From positions 1 to 64,000 of the forward strand of contig CAYWPR010000032.1 in assembly GCA_964460115.1 (NCBI GenBank): a stretch of DNA of 64,000 nt. The letters are read 5' to 3'. Shown here in pieces: positions 7,294 to 15,998 of this stretch. Made by a program: the position numbers and the translations under genes. The notes below the pieces were generated by a model. It was given only the letters and a program-made list of their open reading frames with translations. It made no database searches and was not told where the DNA came from. The DNA is from JAEUJZ01 sp964460115. Its GTDB lineage: Bacteria; Myxococcota_A; Polyangia; Palsa-1104; JAEUJZ01. Each line of letters starts with the position of its first letter. Positions within the stretch are counted from its first letter, which is position 1.

Positions 7294-10200
7294 ACACGGA
7301 GAGCATGGGAACCGGCATGCCCGGCGGCACCCAAGCCAAGAAGGCAGTCTACGAGCTGGCCAAAGAGCTCGGGGTCCTCAACAAGGACCTGGTCGCCAAG
7401 ATCCGTGCCCTTGGCATCGACGCCAAGAACCATATGTCGCGCCTCAGCGAAGAGGATGTCGAGCGAGTAAAGCGCGCCTTGACCAAAGAACGTCAGGAAA
7501 ATACGGTTCAAGAGCGCGTCACCGACACCGTCATTCGCCGACGCACCCGAGATGGGAGCATGCTACGCCCGCAGGCTTTGCATGTGCCACCGCCGGCTCC
7601 ACCGGCCCCACCAGCCCCACCGGTGCCGTCTAGAAGCGTTGAGGCTCCGCTACTGGTTGCTAGACCGGCAAGCCCGGTTTCGGCTGCGCCCGCCGCGCCC
7701 GAAGCACGTTCTGCGACGCCTCCGGCCGCTGCGCAAGTGGTCCGTCGCAAGATCGTATTGCCAGGTCAAAGCGAGCGGCCGCGGCCTCCGGAAACTGCTC
7801 CGGTCGTTAGCAGCCCTCCGCTGAAAGACAAAGACCTAGAGTCTAGGCCTACGGCTCCGCCGGCAGCGGAAAAGCCTGTGATAGTGCCACGTCGGCGAAT
7901 TGATGTGGTTCCACCGGCTGCGCCGGTTCGTCCGCCGGTGGCGACGCCCGCGCCTGCGCCTGCTCCGGTAGTGCGCGAGGTTGCGCCGCCTAAGGCTCCC
8001 GAGCCCCAGCCGCCGGTCATAAGCCGCATTGCTCCTCCGGTTGCGGAAGCACCGCCGGCCCGTCCGGTACAAAAGCCCAGCGAGCCGGTGGCGGTTGCCG
8101 AACCGCCGCGTCCGGCCGTGCCGCCCCCGGCCCCGGCGCCAGTCGCGGCCCCGCCAGCACCAGCCGTCGTGCGTCCGGCCAAACCGGCTGTTGAGCCAGT
8201 AACTGCGCCGGCACCGATTGCAGCAGCTCCGACGCCACCACCGGCACCTGCCAGTGCGCCGCAAGCGGCTCGTCCTGCCACCCCGAGCGTGGAAGCGGCA
8301 GAAGAACCGGCCGTGGCTGCGCCGCCGGAATCTTCTCAGTCACCGCGCGTTTTTGTGACGGCACAAACCCGTCGTCAAAGCGAAGGACTGGGTCCGACGG
8401 GACGCGTGATCGACCTGGCCGCCTTCCGTCCGCCTACACCGCCGCCGGCACCAAAGCCCAGCAGTGAAAGTCCGCCGCGCGTGTTTCGCAGCGATGATAG
8501 CCCGATGGGGCGTGGACCGCGGCAGGAAGTCACCGGCGAGCGCTTGCGTCCTCAGGATCGCAAAAGCGCGATGGCGCAGAAGGCCCAGAAACAAAAGCCG
8601 GTTCCTGGTCGCAAACCGAAGCAGACGCAAATTACGACGGCGGCCGAGCACAAACGCGTCGTCAAGATGGGCGAAGCCATCGTCATTGCCGAATTCGCCC
8701 GTCAGATGGGCGCCAAAGCTACCGATGTTCTGAAAAAGATCTGGGAGCTTGGCATTCGCAACGTGATGATCAACTCGCCGATCGACTTCGATACCGCGCA
8801 GCTTGTCGCGGCCGAGTTCGAATGGCGCGTCGAATCGACGGCCTTTCAGGAAGAAAGCGTGGTCAACGAGACCGTCGATCAGCCCGCGGATTTGCAGCCG
8901 CGCGCTCCGGTCATCACCATTATGGGCCACGTCGACCATGGCAAGACTTCGCTTTTGGATGCGATTCGCAACGCCAATGTCGCAGCCGGCGAGGCCGGTG
9001 GCATCACCCAGCACATTGGCGCCTACCGCGTGTCGACCAAGAACGGCGACGTCGTATTCTTGGACACTCCCGGTCACGAAGCATTTACCGAAATGCGCGC
9101 CCGCGGTGCGCAGGTCACCGATATCGTCGTGCTGGTGGTTGCCGCCGATGATGGGGTCATGCCCCAAACGGTAGAGGCGTTAAATCACGCCCGAGATGCG
9201 GAAGTGCCGATTATCGTCGCGGTCAATAAGATCGATAAGCCAGGGGCGCAGCCCGACCGCATTCGTCAGCAGCTTTCCGGCCATGGGCTACAGCCCGAAG
9301 AATGGGGCGGTCAGACCATCTATTGCGATGTGTCGGCCCGCGCCAAGCTGGGAATCGACAAGCTGCTTGAAATGCTGGCGTTGCAGTCCGAAGTGCTAGA
9401 GCTCAAAGCCAATCCCGACAAGCCCGCCAAGGGCGTGGTCATCGAGGCGCGTATGGATTCCAAGCGCGGTCCGGTGGCCACCATGCTGGTTCAGGAAGGC
9501 ACCCTACGCATCGGCGATTCGGTCGTCGTGGGCGAAGAGCTTGGCAAAGTGCGCGCCATGATGGATGACAAGGGCCGCCAATTGCAAAGCGCCGGACCCA
9601 GTACTCCCGTCGAGGTCCTGGGTCTTTCTGGCGTACCGCGCGCCGGAGAAGTGCTAAACGTCGTCTCCGACGAGCGTTCATCCAAGGAACTTGTAGAGCA
9701 TCGCCGCCAGCGCCGTATCGAGAAAGAGCGCGCCAAGGCCGGACCGGTGTCTTTGGACAAGCTCATGGATGCCATGAAAGCGGGCCTCAAAGAGCTGAAG
9801 ATCATTCTGAAGGCCGACGTGCAGGGCTCTGTCGAGGCGCTGAGCAGCGCCCTGTCCAAGCTGAGCACGCCGCAAGTCAAGGTCACGGTCATTCAGGCGG
9901 CCGTCGGTGGTATTACCGAGACGGACGTCAATCTGGCCAAGGCCGGCAACGCCGTGATCATCGGCTTTCACGTTCGCCCCGCCGGCAAAGCCGCGGCGCT
10001 TGCCGAGCAAGAGGGCGTGGACATCAAGCTCTACGACATCATCTATGATGCTCTCGATGAAGTGAAGCAAGCGATGGCTGGTTTGCTCGCGCCCGTCAAG
10101 CGCGACAAAAACTTGGGCAAGGCCGAAGTTCGCGAGCTCTTTACGATTCCCAAGATTGGCGTGGTCAGCGGTTGCTCGGTGCTGGACGGCATCATCAAGC

Positions 10201-10403
10201 GCAGCTCGCCGGTTCGTCTGATTCGCGACTCGGTGCTTATCTATACCGGCAAGCTGGGTTCTTTGCGCCGCTTTAAAGAAGACGTGCGCGAGGTCCAACA
10301 AGGCTACGAGTGCGGTATGACCATCGAGGGCTATCAGGATATCAAGGTTGGCGATATCATCGAATGCTTCGAGGTCGAAGAGATCGCGGCCACGCTCGAC
10401 TAA
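7290..10403 (+). CDS. infB: Translation initiation factor IF-2
   Basis: IF-2 is the GTPase that brings initiator fMet-tRNA to the 30S subunit. With 1,037 residues this is a long form. The N-terminal IF2_N-type helical domain (about 10-60, KKAVYELAKELGVLNKDLVAKIRALGI) is followed by a ~340-residue Pro/Ala/Val-rich low-complexity linker. A second IF2_N domain follows (KMGEAIVIAEFARQMGAKATDV), then the G domain. The G1 motif GHVDHGKT is at residues 546-553, with DTPGHE and NKID downstream. Domains II, III and IV (C2, fMet-tRNA binding) complete the protein. The start ATG overlaps the rnpM stop. The linker length varies widely in the family and is long in myxobacteria-like lineages. Confidence 0.98.
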   Translation: MNTESMGTGMPGGTQAKKAVYELAKELGVLNKDLVAKIRALGIDAKNHMSRLSEEDVERVKRALTKERQENTVQERVTDTVIRRRTRDGSMLRPQALHVPPPAPPAPPAPPVPSRSVEAPLLVARPASPVSAAPAAPEARSATPPAAAQVVRRKIVLPGQSERPRPPETAPVVSSPPLKDKDLESRPTAPPAAEKPVIVPRRRIDVVPPAAPVRPPVATPAPAPAPVVREVAPPKAPEPQPPVISRIAPPVAEAPPARPVQKPSEPVAVAEPPRPAVPPPAPAPVAAPPAPAVVRPAKPAVEPVTAPAPIAAAPTPPPAPASAPQAARPATPSVEAAEEPAVAAPPESSQSPRVFVTAQTRRQSEGLGPTGRVIDLAAFRPPTPPPAPKPSSESPPRVFRSDDSPMGRGPRQEVTGERLRPQDRKSAMAQKAQKQKPVPGRKPKQTQITTAAEHKRVVKMGEAIVIAEFARQMGAKATDVLKKIWELGIRNVMINSPIDFDTAQLVAAEFEWRVESTAFQEESVVNETVDQPADLQPRAPVITIMGHVDHGKTSLLDAIRNANVAAGEAGGITQHIGAYRVSTKNGDVVFLDTPGHEAFTEMRARGAQVTDIVVLVVAADDGVMPQTVEALNHARDAEVPIIVAVNKIDKPGAQPDRIRQQLSGHGLQPEEWGGQTIYCDVSARAKLGIDKLLEMLALQSEVLELKANPDKPAKGVVIEARMDSKRGPVATMLVQEGTLRIGDSVVVGEELGKVRAMMDDKGRQLQSAGPSTPVEVLGLSGVPRAGEVLNVVSDERSSKELVEHRRQRRIEKERAKAGPVSLDKLMDAMKAGLKELKIILKADVQGSVEALSSALSKLSTPQVKVTVIQAAVGGITETDVNLAKAGNAVIIGFHVRPAGKAAALAEQEGVDIKLYDIIYDALDEVKQAMAGLLAPVKRDKNLGKAEVRELFTIPKIGVVSGCSVLDGIIKRSSPVRLIRDSVLIYTGKLGSLRRFKEDVREVQQGYECGMTIEGYQDIKVGDIIECFEVEEIAATLD

Positions 10404-10448
10404 ACTTCGTCCGCCGGCCTTTCGACTCCGCTGCACACGGTAAATTCC

Positions 10449-10907
10449 ATGGTAGTCGGTGTCTGTCGCATAAGTCTGCAACTAGAAGACAGCCAGTCCT
10501 TACGGGACAAGCGCTCGACCCTGCGTCGTATCAAAGATCGAGTCAATCAGAAGTGGAACTGCGCCATTGCCGAGGTCGGCGACCTGGAAGAATGGCAATC
10601 GGCGCAGCTTGGCTTCGCGGTGGTCAGTAGTGATCGAGCATTTACTCGCTCGATGATGCAAAAAATCCTGGCGTTCATCGACGACCTGGGCCTTGGCAAG
10701 CTGATGGACGACGAGCAGGATATTATCGATTACGGCGACGGAAGTGTCGAAGGCGCGGGGCAGGACAGCTATGCGCACTGGGAGCCGGACGAGCCATCGC
10801 CGCCCAAGTCGCAGCCGGCGCTGCAGCATCCAAGGCCGCTTGATACCGAGGCCTATCCTTGGGACTCGCCGGAGCCGACGCCTCGCAACGACGGAGACAA
10901 ATCGTGA
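10449..10907 (+). CDS. DUF503 family protein (YlxP-like)
   Basis: A 152-residue protein. The first ~90 residues are the compact DUF503 domain (MVVGVCRISLQLEDSQSLRDKRSTLRRIKDRV...AIAEVGDLEEWQSAQLGFAVVSSD), which in many bacteria follows infB and precedes rbfA. The remaining ~60 residues are an acidic, Pro-rich, apparently disordered tail (DEPSPPKSQPALQHP) not typical of the family. The molecular function is not established; the family is tied by gene order to ribosome assembly. It is 45 bases after infB, and its stop overlaps the next gene by a GTGA junction. No rbfA follows. Confidence 0.85.
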   Translation: MVVGVCRISLQLEDSQSLRDKRSTLRRIKDRVNQKWNCAIAEVGDLEEWQSAQLGFAVVSSDRAFTRSMMQKILAFIDDLGLGKLMDDEQDIIDYGDGSVEGAGQDSYAHWEPDEPSPPKSQPALQHPRPLDTEAYPWDSPEPTPRNDGDKS

Positions 10908-11908
10908 GCGCCCGCCTTCTGCGCGTGGCAATTGCCTGGGTGCTTTCGATTTTGTTTTGCCTAAACGGCTGCGCCACCGTCAATTCGCAGACTGCAGCTC
11001 GATTGGCCGGCGAAGCCCAACTGACCACGCGGGCCATCGCCGAGTCTTTAGAAGACAACCGTCGTTCGCTGGAGATTTTCGTCGAAGGACAAGCGTTGCA
11101 CGGCCATCTTACCGGTCGCACCGTGCTGACTCCTAGCGAGCTGTGCAGCATCAAAGCCGTGCAGCGCAGCCTACGTCTGCGCGTGCTTTTGCTGCACAAG
11201 CTTGGCGTCTTATACGACAGCCTGATTGCGCTGGCCCAGTACGATAGCAATTCAAGTGCTGGCATCTTTGACGAACTGGCTGTAGACCTTGACCGCTACG
11301 AACTATTGCCCGCCGCCACGCCCGGGCCGACTTGTCCCGATCCCGAGCCGGCCGCGCAGCGGATGGCTCTCCCACCACCGCCACCGAGTTCGCCGGGGCT
11401 TTTGCTCGGGCTTTCGCAGTCGTCCAGCCTGCGCCTGGCCAGCCAGCGCATCCGCCAGGTGCTGGGCAAGTTCATTTTGCTTTGGGACAAAGAGCGGAGC
11501 ATCTACCTGTCGATACAAAGGCAGGCGCTTTTGTCGCAAAAGACTCTTTCGCGCGCGCTTTTTGTCAAATATGGCACCGTTTCTCCGGGATCGATCTTCG
11601 CTCAGCAGATGGCCGGGCTCGGGCTGAATTGGAACGAATCGGCGTATCGCGAAGAGCTGACCCGCTGGCCGCCGCCCAAGCAGCAGGCGGTGCGCGACGC
11701 CGTTCTGGCGGTTTTGGATCGCCGGGCCGAGCACCGCATTGCGGAGGAAGAAGCGCGCTATATTCAACATGGCGACCTTTTGCGCGTTTTGTATCGCCAG
11801 CACCAAGTCCTGGAAAAAGGGCAGCCGCTGGATCTGCGCCAAATCGCCTGGTTTTTGGGTCCGCTTCTACAGGCCGTGCCTTCGGCAACTGGCCAGTGTA
11901 CGCAATAA
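10904..11908 (+). CDS. Putative lipoprotein of unknown function
   Basis: The GTG at 10904 overlaps the stop of the preceding gene (GTGA) and has GGAG at a suitable distance, so it is preferred over an upstream start at 10859. The N-terminus is a lipoprotein signal peptide (hydrophobic run ending LFCLNGC). The mature ~310 residues are largely alpha-helical with Leu/Ala/Gln-rich segments. A Pro-rich linker lies near the middle. The second half is again helical (LRLASQRIRQVLGKFILLWDKERSIYLS). No family is recognised. Its coupling to the ribosome-factor operon suggests co-expression only. A small helical protein follows after 33 bases. Confidence 0.7.
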   Translation: MSARLLRVAIAWVLSILFCLNGCATVNSQTAARLAGEAQLTTRAIAESLEDNRRSLEIFVEGQALHGHLTGRTVLTPSELCSIKAVQRSLRLRVLLLHKLGVLYDSLIALAQYDSNSSAGIFDELAVDLDRYELLPAATPGPTCPDPEPAAQRMALPPPPPSSPGLLLGLSQSSSLRLASQRIRQVLGKFILLWDKERSIYLSIQRQALLSQKTLSRALFVKYGTVSPGSIFAQQMAGLGLNWNESAYREELTRWPPPKQQAVRDAVLAVLDRRAEHRIAEEEARYIQHGDLLRVLYRQHQVLEKGQPLDLRQIAWFLGPLLQAVPSATGQCTQ

Positions 11909-11941
11909 GGGCACAAAGAGTGCCCCATCCGAGGAAGCTTG

Positions 11942-12289
11942 ATGCTCATGGACGCCCAGATGCAAATCCAGTACATGGCCGCCGTCGAGATGACTTACGT
12001 GCTTTTGGAAGAGAACTTCGACACGCTTTATGAGAACTGCGAGTCACAAAACGATCGAGTGCTATTGCGCAACCTGCATGCCTCGGCCCGCGATGCTTAC
12101 TGGCGCGCGGTCGCCTCGGCGCTAAAAGACGGCAATCAAGTCGTGCACGAGATTTTTTTGGATCTGAACGCCGCCAACCAGCAAATTAAAGACCTTTTGG
12201 CCAACCTGCAGGACGTGGGCGCGCTGCTTAGCCTGGCCCGGCAGGCCGTGCGATTGGCGGGTTCGTTAATTGCGCTAGCTGCCGCGTAA
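11942..12289 (+). CDS. Small helical protein of unknown function
   Basis: About 115 residues, no signal peptide or membrane segment, predicted entirely helical (QIQYMAAVEMTYVLLEENFDTLYENC; then QQIKDLLANLQDVGALLSLARQAV). GAGGAAG at 11931-11937 places the start at the ATG at 11942; a TTG at 11939 and an ATG at 11948 are alternatives. It directly follows the lipoprotein and is probably in the same transcript. The helical make-up suggests a protein-protein interaction role, but no family is recognised. Confidence 0.6.
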   Translation: MLMDAQMQIQYMAAVEMTYVLLEENFDTLYENCESQNDRVLLRNLHASARDAYWRAVASALKDGNQVVHEIFLDLNAANQQIKDLLANLQDVGALLSLARQAVRLAGSLIALAAA

Positions 12290-12310
12290 GGAAGGCTGCG
12301 CCAAACCTGT

Positions 12311-13159
12311 TTAATCGGTTCGCGACGGATTGATCTGAGCGGCGCGATATTCGTTGAGGGCGGCTAGGCCGGCAGCCCCCATTTCATCGAGTTTTTTGCG
12401 CCACTGTTTGCGAAACGGCCGCAGCGTTTCGACGACGGTATATAGGACTGCGAGGTTGCGATACCACTTGCTGTCCGCGGCCACGATGTGCCAGGGCGCT
12501 TCTGGGCTGGCGCAGCGTCGAAAGACCTCTTGATAGGCTTCCTGAAACGCGCTCCATTTTTCGCGCATTTGCCAATCGCCTACGTTCAGCTTCCAAGCTT
12601 TTTGCACATCGGCTTCGCGATCCAGCAAGCGGCGCGCCTGTTCCTCTTTGCTGATGTGCAGAAAAAACTTCATCACGATGGTGTTGTGCTCGCAAAGCAG
12701 CTCTTCAAAATCGCGTATATGGGCATAGCGCTCCTGCCAAAGCGGCTGCGGCACTAGTTTGTTGACGCGCACGACCAGCACATCCTCGTAATGAGAACGG
12801 TTAAAGAGCGTCAGTTCGCCGCGTCGCGGTGTGTGACGATGAATTCGCCACAGAAAGTCGTGTTCCAGCTCTTCTTTGGTCGGAACGCCAAAAGAAACGA
12901 CGCTGACGCCGCGGGGATTGAGGCAGCCGGCAACGTGTTTGATCGTTCCGTCCTTTCCAGCGGTATCCATCCCTTGCAGGACGATGAGCACGCTGTGCAT
13001 GCGCGCGCCCCACATTAGGTCTTGCAGTTCAAAAAGCTCTCTCGACAGCTCTTCGAACATCTCCTCGGCATCTTTGCGCGAGACATCTTTGGGCGGATCC
13101 GTGCGTATCTCGTCAAGGTCGATCTTTTTATCCTGACGATCGATGGTGGTCACGTACAT
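12311..13159 (-). CDS. ppk2: Polyphosphate kinase 2 family protein
   Basis: PPK2 enzymes transfer phosphate between inorganic polyphosphate and nucleotides. This 282-residue single-domain form has the Walker A-like GMDTAGKDG at residues 63-71, the Walker B region FNRSHYEDVLVVRV at about 119-132, and the lid-module arginines in KEEQARRLLDRE (about 180). The C-terminal part (WHIVAADSKWYRNLAVLYTVVETL) is typical. Single-domain PPK2s usually consume polyphosphate to phosphorylate nucleoside mono- or diphosphates; which class this is cannot be settled by eye. The gene is monocistronic and points away from the surface-protein gene. A polyphosphate glucokinase-like gene lies at 52746. Confidence 0.93.
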   Translation of the reverse strand: MYVTTIDRQDKKIDLDEIRTDPPKDVSRKDAEEMFEELSRELFELQDLMWGARMHSVLIVLQGMDTAGKDGTIKHVAGCLNPRGVSVVSFGVPTKEELEHDFLWRIHRHTPRRGELTLFNRSHYEDVLVVRVNKLVPQPLWQERYAHIRDFEELLCEHNTIVMKFFLHISKEEQARRLLDREADVQKAWKLNVGDWQMREKWSAFQEAYQEVFRRCASPEAPWHIVAADSKWYRNLAVLYTVVETLRPFRKQWRKKLDEMGAAGLAALNEYRAAQINPSRTD

Positions 13160-13314
13160 GCGGTCTCCAAGTCGCAGCAGCGACGGTGATTGCTAAGTTC
13201 ACAGTGTATCTCGGTTTGGGCGCCGTCACCAAGCCATGTTCCGTGCCGCGACAATTTCAAGCGGATGACATAAAATCCTCGAACAGGGCCGGGCCCAAAG
13301 GCCGCCTTAATACC

Positions 13315-15354
13315 GTGTTGCGTCGCGGAAAATGCTGCATATGGATCATCGCTGCTTGCAGCCTGCTTTTTAGCATCCCCGAAACCGTCCGTGCCGATGA
13401 GGGCGCCATGCTTTACATTCGCGCGCGCAGTACGCTGCATTTGCGCGAAATCGAGCGCGATGATCGGCCAAATGGTTATCGTCTGAACCTACTTATCCAA
13501 TTAGACGACAATCAGCCGGCGCAAACCACGGCCTTAGGCGCCGCGACAGCCAGTTCGCGCGGCGAGCCGGAAGGGCTTTCAAGCGATGAATCGGCGCGTT
13601 CTTTTGCCGGTCAGCGAATCAGTTTGGAACTTTTCGGCAATGGCCGTTTGCTGCAGCGTACGCTCGTCTATACAGATACATCCGGGGCTGCCAGCTACCG
13701 ATTTAGCGGTCTGCCGGTTGGCCGCTATCGCATCCTGGCGCGCTATGATGGAGATATCGAGCGCGACAGCAGCCAAGCCGTCCTCGATGTCGATTTTGAC
13801 AAGCGGCCGGTCGAGCTCGATTTGAACGTTTCAAGCCGCGTTGGCATTGCCGAGCCCATCGTCGTCAAAGCCGCTTTGCGAATCGCTGGCCAGCCGCAAC
13901 CCGGTCGCATTGCACTACGCGTCGGCGATAACTACCGCGCGATGCTACAGCTAGACCAAGCGGGCGGCAGCGATTCGATTCGCTTGTTGCCTCGGCCGTT
14001 GCCCGGAACTCTGATTTCCGTCGAAGCACGTTTTGCCGGAGATGAGCAAACGGCTTCCGCGTTGTCTCGCCGTGAGGTGCAAATCACCACCCAGGCCCGC
14101 GTCACCGTCGAAATATCGACGCGTCGCGCGACGAGCGGCGTCGGCCTTGGCGCGCCCTTGGAAATTGCTCAAGGTGAGCGGCTTTCTATCACTGGCACCG
14201 CTTTTGATGAAACCGGACCGCTTATTGGCGAAGCGGTCGATATTGAGGCCGGCGAAGGCGAGACGCGGCGGCGGCTGGGCAGCGTGCTGACCGATGGCAA
14301 TGGCCGCTATCAATTGGAGATCCTCAAGTTGCCCTTGCGCCCTGGCGCTGCCTTTATAAGCGCCGTGGTCACTCCGCAGCGGCACTACATACGGCTTGGA
14401 CGTTCTGCCGAGCTGCCTATACAAGTGCTACCGCCAGAGCCAGTTTCGCTGCTTTATTTTTTGCTGCCGGTGCTCCTAAGCAGCCTGCTTTTGCTGGGAA
14501 TTTGGAGCGGTCAAAAATGGCTGCCGCGGCTTTTGGCCTGGCGGGCTCGTCGGCATGCCGTTTTCAAGGCCACGTCCGCCGCAGCAGCAAGCGAACCGTC
14601 TGCGGAATTGCCGCTTTGCGGGACCGCCGGCGTGACTTTGGGAGCGCGCAACTTGCGCGGCCCGCTGACGCTGCGCCGCACGGTCGATAGCACCATTTCA
14701 GGCGTAGTGTCCGATGCCGTCTTTGGGGCAACAATTGCCGAAGCCAAGTTGCAATGCATCAGCGTTTCTGTGGGAAGCGGCGACGCTGCGAAGTCAGATG
14801 AAGCGACCGGCCTTGTGGAAAGCTCCACTGCGGAGGGGCGCTTTGCGTTCAGCCAGCTACCGGCAGGTCGCTATCTTTTGCGCAGCAGTGCGCCGGGCTA
14901 TTTGCCAGAGGAATTTGTAGCCAATCTACCCCACCGCGGTGAACTGCAGGGCCTCATCATTCGCATGATGCCGCTTCGAGTTCGCATCCATGCGCAATGG
15001 CAGCGCGTTGCCGCCGCTTTTTATGGAGACGAAGCGCGATTGCCGACGCGCACACCGCGAGAACTTTTGCGCGATGTGCAAGAGCCCTTGCCAAGCGGGC
15101 AGGCCGCGCTTGGCACTAGACCGGCCCCGGGGTCTTGGAATCTGCAAGCTCTGCAGCGTTTGACCATGCTTGTTGAGCAAAGCTATTACTCAGGGCGGCT
15201 GTGCGCGGACGACGGTTTGCAGGAAGCGACGGCGCTGGCCGATGCACTGCTGAGCCAGCAGGGAGCGCCTCCCACGCTTGTCTCGAGAGCGCCCAATGCG
15301 CCGCGCCCCGAGCTTCGCGCCCCCGGTGCGCCGCGCCCCTTATCGGGCCTTTAA
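13315..15354 (+). CDS. Exported membrane-anchored protein with Ig/carboxypeptidase-regulatory-like domains
   Basis: The frame is open from a GTG at 13186, but only the region after the GTG at 13315 looks like a protein N-terminus: a basic start followed by a hydrophobic stretch and AxA-type cleavage (IIAACSLLFSIPETVRADEG). The upstream part is taken as leader. Several beta-rich repeats follow: ITGTAFDETGPLIGEAVDIEAGEGETRRRLGSVLTDGNGRYQLEI is a carboxypeptidase-regulatory-like unit, and a similar unit appears later (STAEGRFAFSQLPAGRYLLRSSAPGY). One transmembrane helix (about VSLLYFLLPVLLSSLLLLGIW) separates an outer half from a cytoplasmic half. The tail is Pro/Ala-rich. A structural envelope role is likely; no named family beyond the repeats. 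Confidence 0.7.
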   Translation: MLRRGKCCIWIIAACSLLFSIPETVRADEGAMLYIRARSTLHLREIERDDRPNGYRLNLLIQLDDNQPAQTTALGAATASSRGEPEGLSSDESARSFAGQRISLELFGNGRLLQRTLVYTDTSGAASYRFSGLPVGRYRILARYDGDIERDSSQAVLDVDFDKRPVELDLNVSSRVGIAEPIVVKAALRIAGQPQPGRIALRVGDNYRAMLQLDQAGGSDSIRLLPRPLPGTLISVEARFAGDEQTASALSRREVQITTQARVTVEISTRRATSGVGLGAPLEIAQGERLSITGTAFDETGPLIGEAVDIEAGEGETRRRLGSVLTDGNGRYQLEILKLPLRPGAAFISAVVTPQRHYIRLGRSAELPIQVLPPEPVSLLYFLLPVLLSSLLLLGIWSGQKWLPRLLAWRARRHAVFKATSAAAASEPSAELPLCGTAGVTLGARNLRGPLTLRRTVDSTISGVVSDAVFGATIAEAKLQCISVSVGSGDAAKSDEATGLVESSTAEGRFAFSQLPAGRYLLRSSAPGYLPEEFVANLPHRGELQGLIIRMMPLRVRIHAQWQRVAAAFYGDEARLPTRTPRELLRDVQEPLPSGQAALGTRPAPGSWNLQALQRLTMLVEQSYYSGRLCADDGLQEATALADALLSQQGAPPTLVSRAPNAPRPELRAPGAPRPLSGL

Positions 15355-15373
15355 AAGGGCTTTGCCGCGGCGT

Positions 15374-15991
15374 TCAAAAAGCCAGGGCGGCACCTACCAT
15401 GGTCAGCTTGCCGGTGGCGCTGACCCACGGCGCAAAATGCGAGCTTGCGACAAAGTAGCGATAAACGTCGCAGGCCGCCGGAACGATTAAAAACAGTCCA
15501 ATGGTCCACGGCGGCACGCCGAGGGCTCGAGACATTGAATTGACATCACTTTGCGGCGGACCGATGTTGGCAAAGCCGGTGATGGCGTAGCCGGCGCTCA
15601 AAACGACGTGCAGTGCCAGCATTCCTTTGAAAAAGGGATGGTGGTGCTCGCGCAGATGCGGATCGATGTTCAGAATCAATTCCGAATAAATGTCCTGCAT
15701 CAAAAATCCGGCCATGGCGATGCTGTAGCGCTGTTGGTCATTGCGTACATCGGTTGGCTGAATGGCAAAGAAAGGAAAAGGCCCTAGTTTCACCTCGACA
15801 AAAATCGGCTTGGCGGACAGAGCATAATCAAGGGCCAGATGGCCGCCCTCGTGCAGGACGAATCCGGCGCCAGCTCCGAGCGCCAGCCATAAATAATCGG
15901 TAAAGCGGCGAAAATCCGCCTCACGCGCGGCAGCCGGTCGCGCAGCTCCAAGTAGCAGCACGAAGAGCAGCGCCAAGCTTAGGCGCTGCAT
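15374..15991 (-). CDS. Integral membrane protein with an HEGGH (HExxH-type) motif
   Basis: Start placed at the ATG at 15991, because MQRLSLALLFVLLLGAARPAAA is a convincing signal peptide; a longer frame reaches 16126 but its extra residues look random. The mature ~180 residues contain 'AGAGFVLHEGGHLALDYAL', an HExxH pattern within a hydrophobic helix, as in zinc-dependent membrane proteases of the M50/S2P type. They also contain three further hydrophobic segments. A second acidic residue for zinc could be in MQDIYSELILNIDPH or the later NDQQRYSIAMAG region. Homology to a known peptidase family was not recognised. It is the last gene of a leftward operon, 7 bases after rlmB. Confidence 0.65.
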   Translation of the reverse strand: MQRLSLALLFVLLLGAARPAAAREADFRRFTDYLWLALGAGAGFVLHEGGHLALDYALSAKPIFVEVKLGPFPFFAIQPTDVRNDQQRYSIAMAGFLMQDIYSELILNIDPHLREHHHPFFKGMLALHVVLSAGYAITGFANIGPPQSDVNSMSRALGVPPWTIGLFLIVPAACDVYRYFVASSHFAPWVSATGKLTMVGAALAF

Positions 15992-15998
15992 AGTGCGT

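Noticed and set aside
7508..8364. Long Gly/Arg/Ala-rich frames on the minus strand within infB
   Set aside because: They mirror the Pro/Ala-rich linker of IF-2 in the opposite strand and are a codon-composition artefact.
13186..13314. Upstream extension of the surface-protein gene from the GTG at 13186
   Set aside because: The added residues lack a signal peptide and the downstream GTG starts a clear one.
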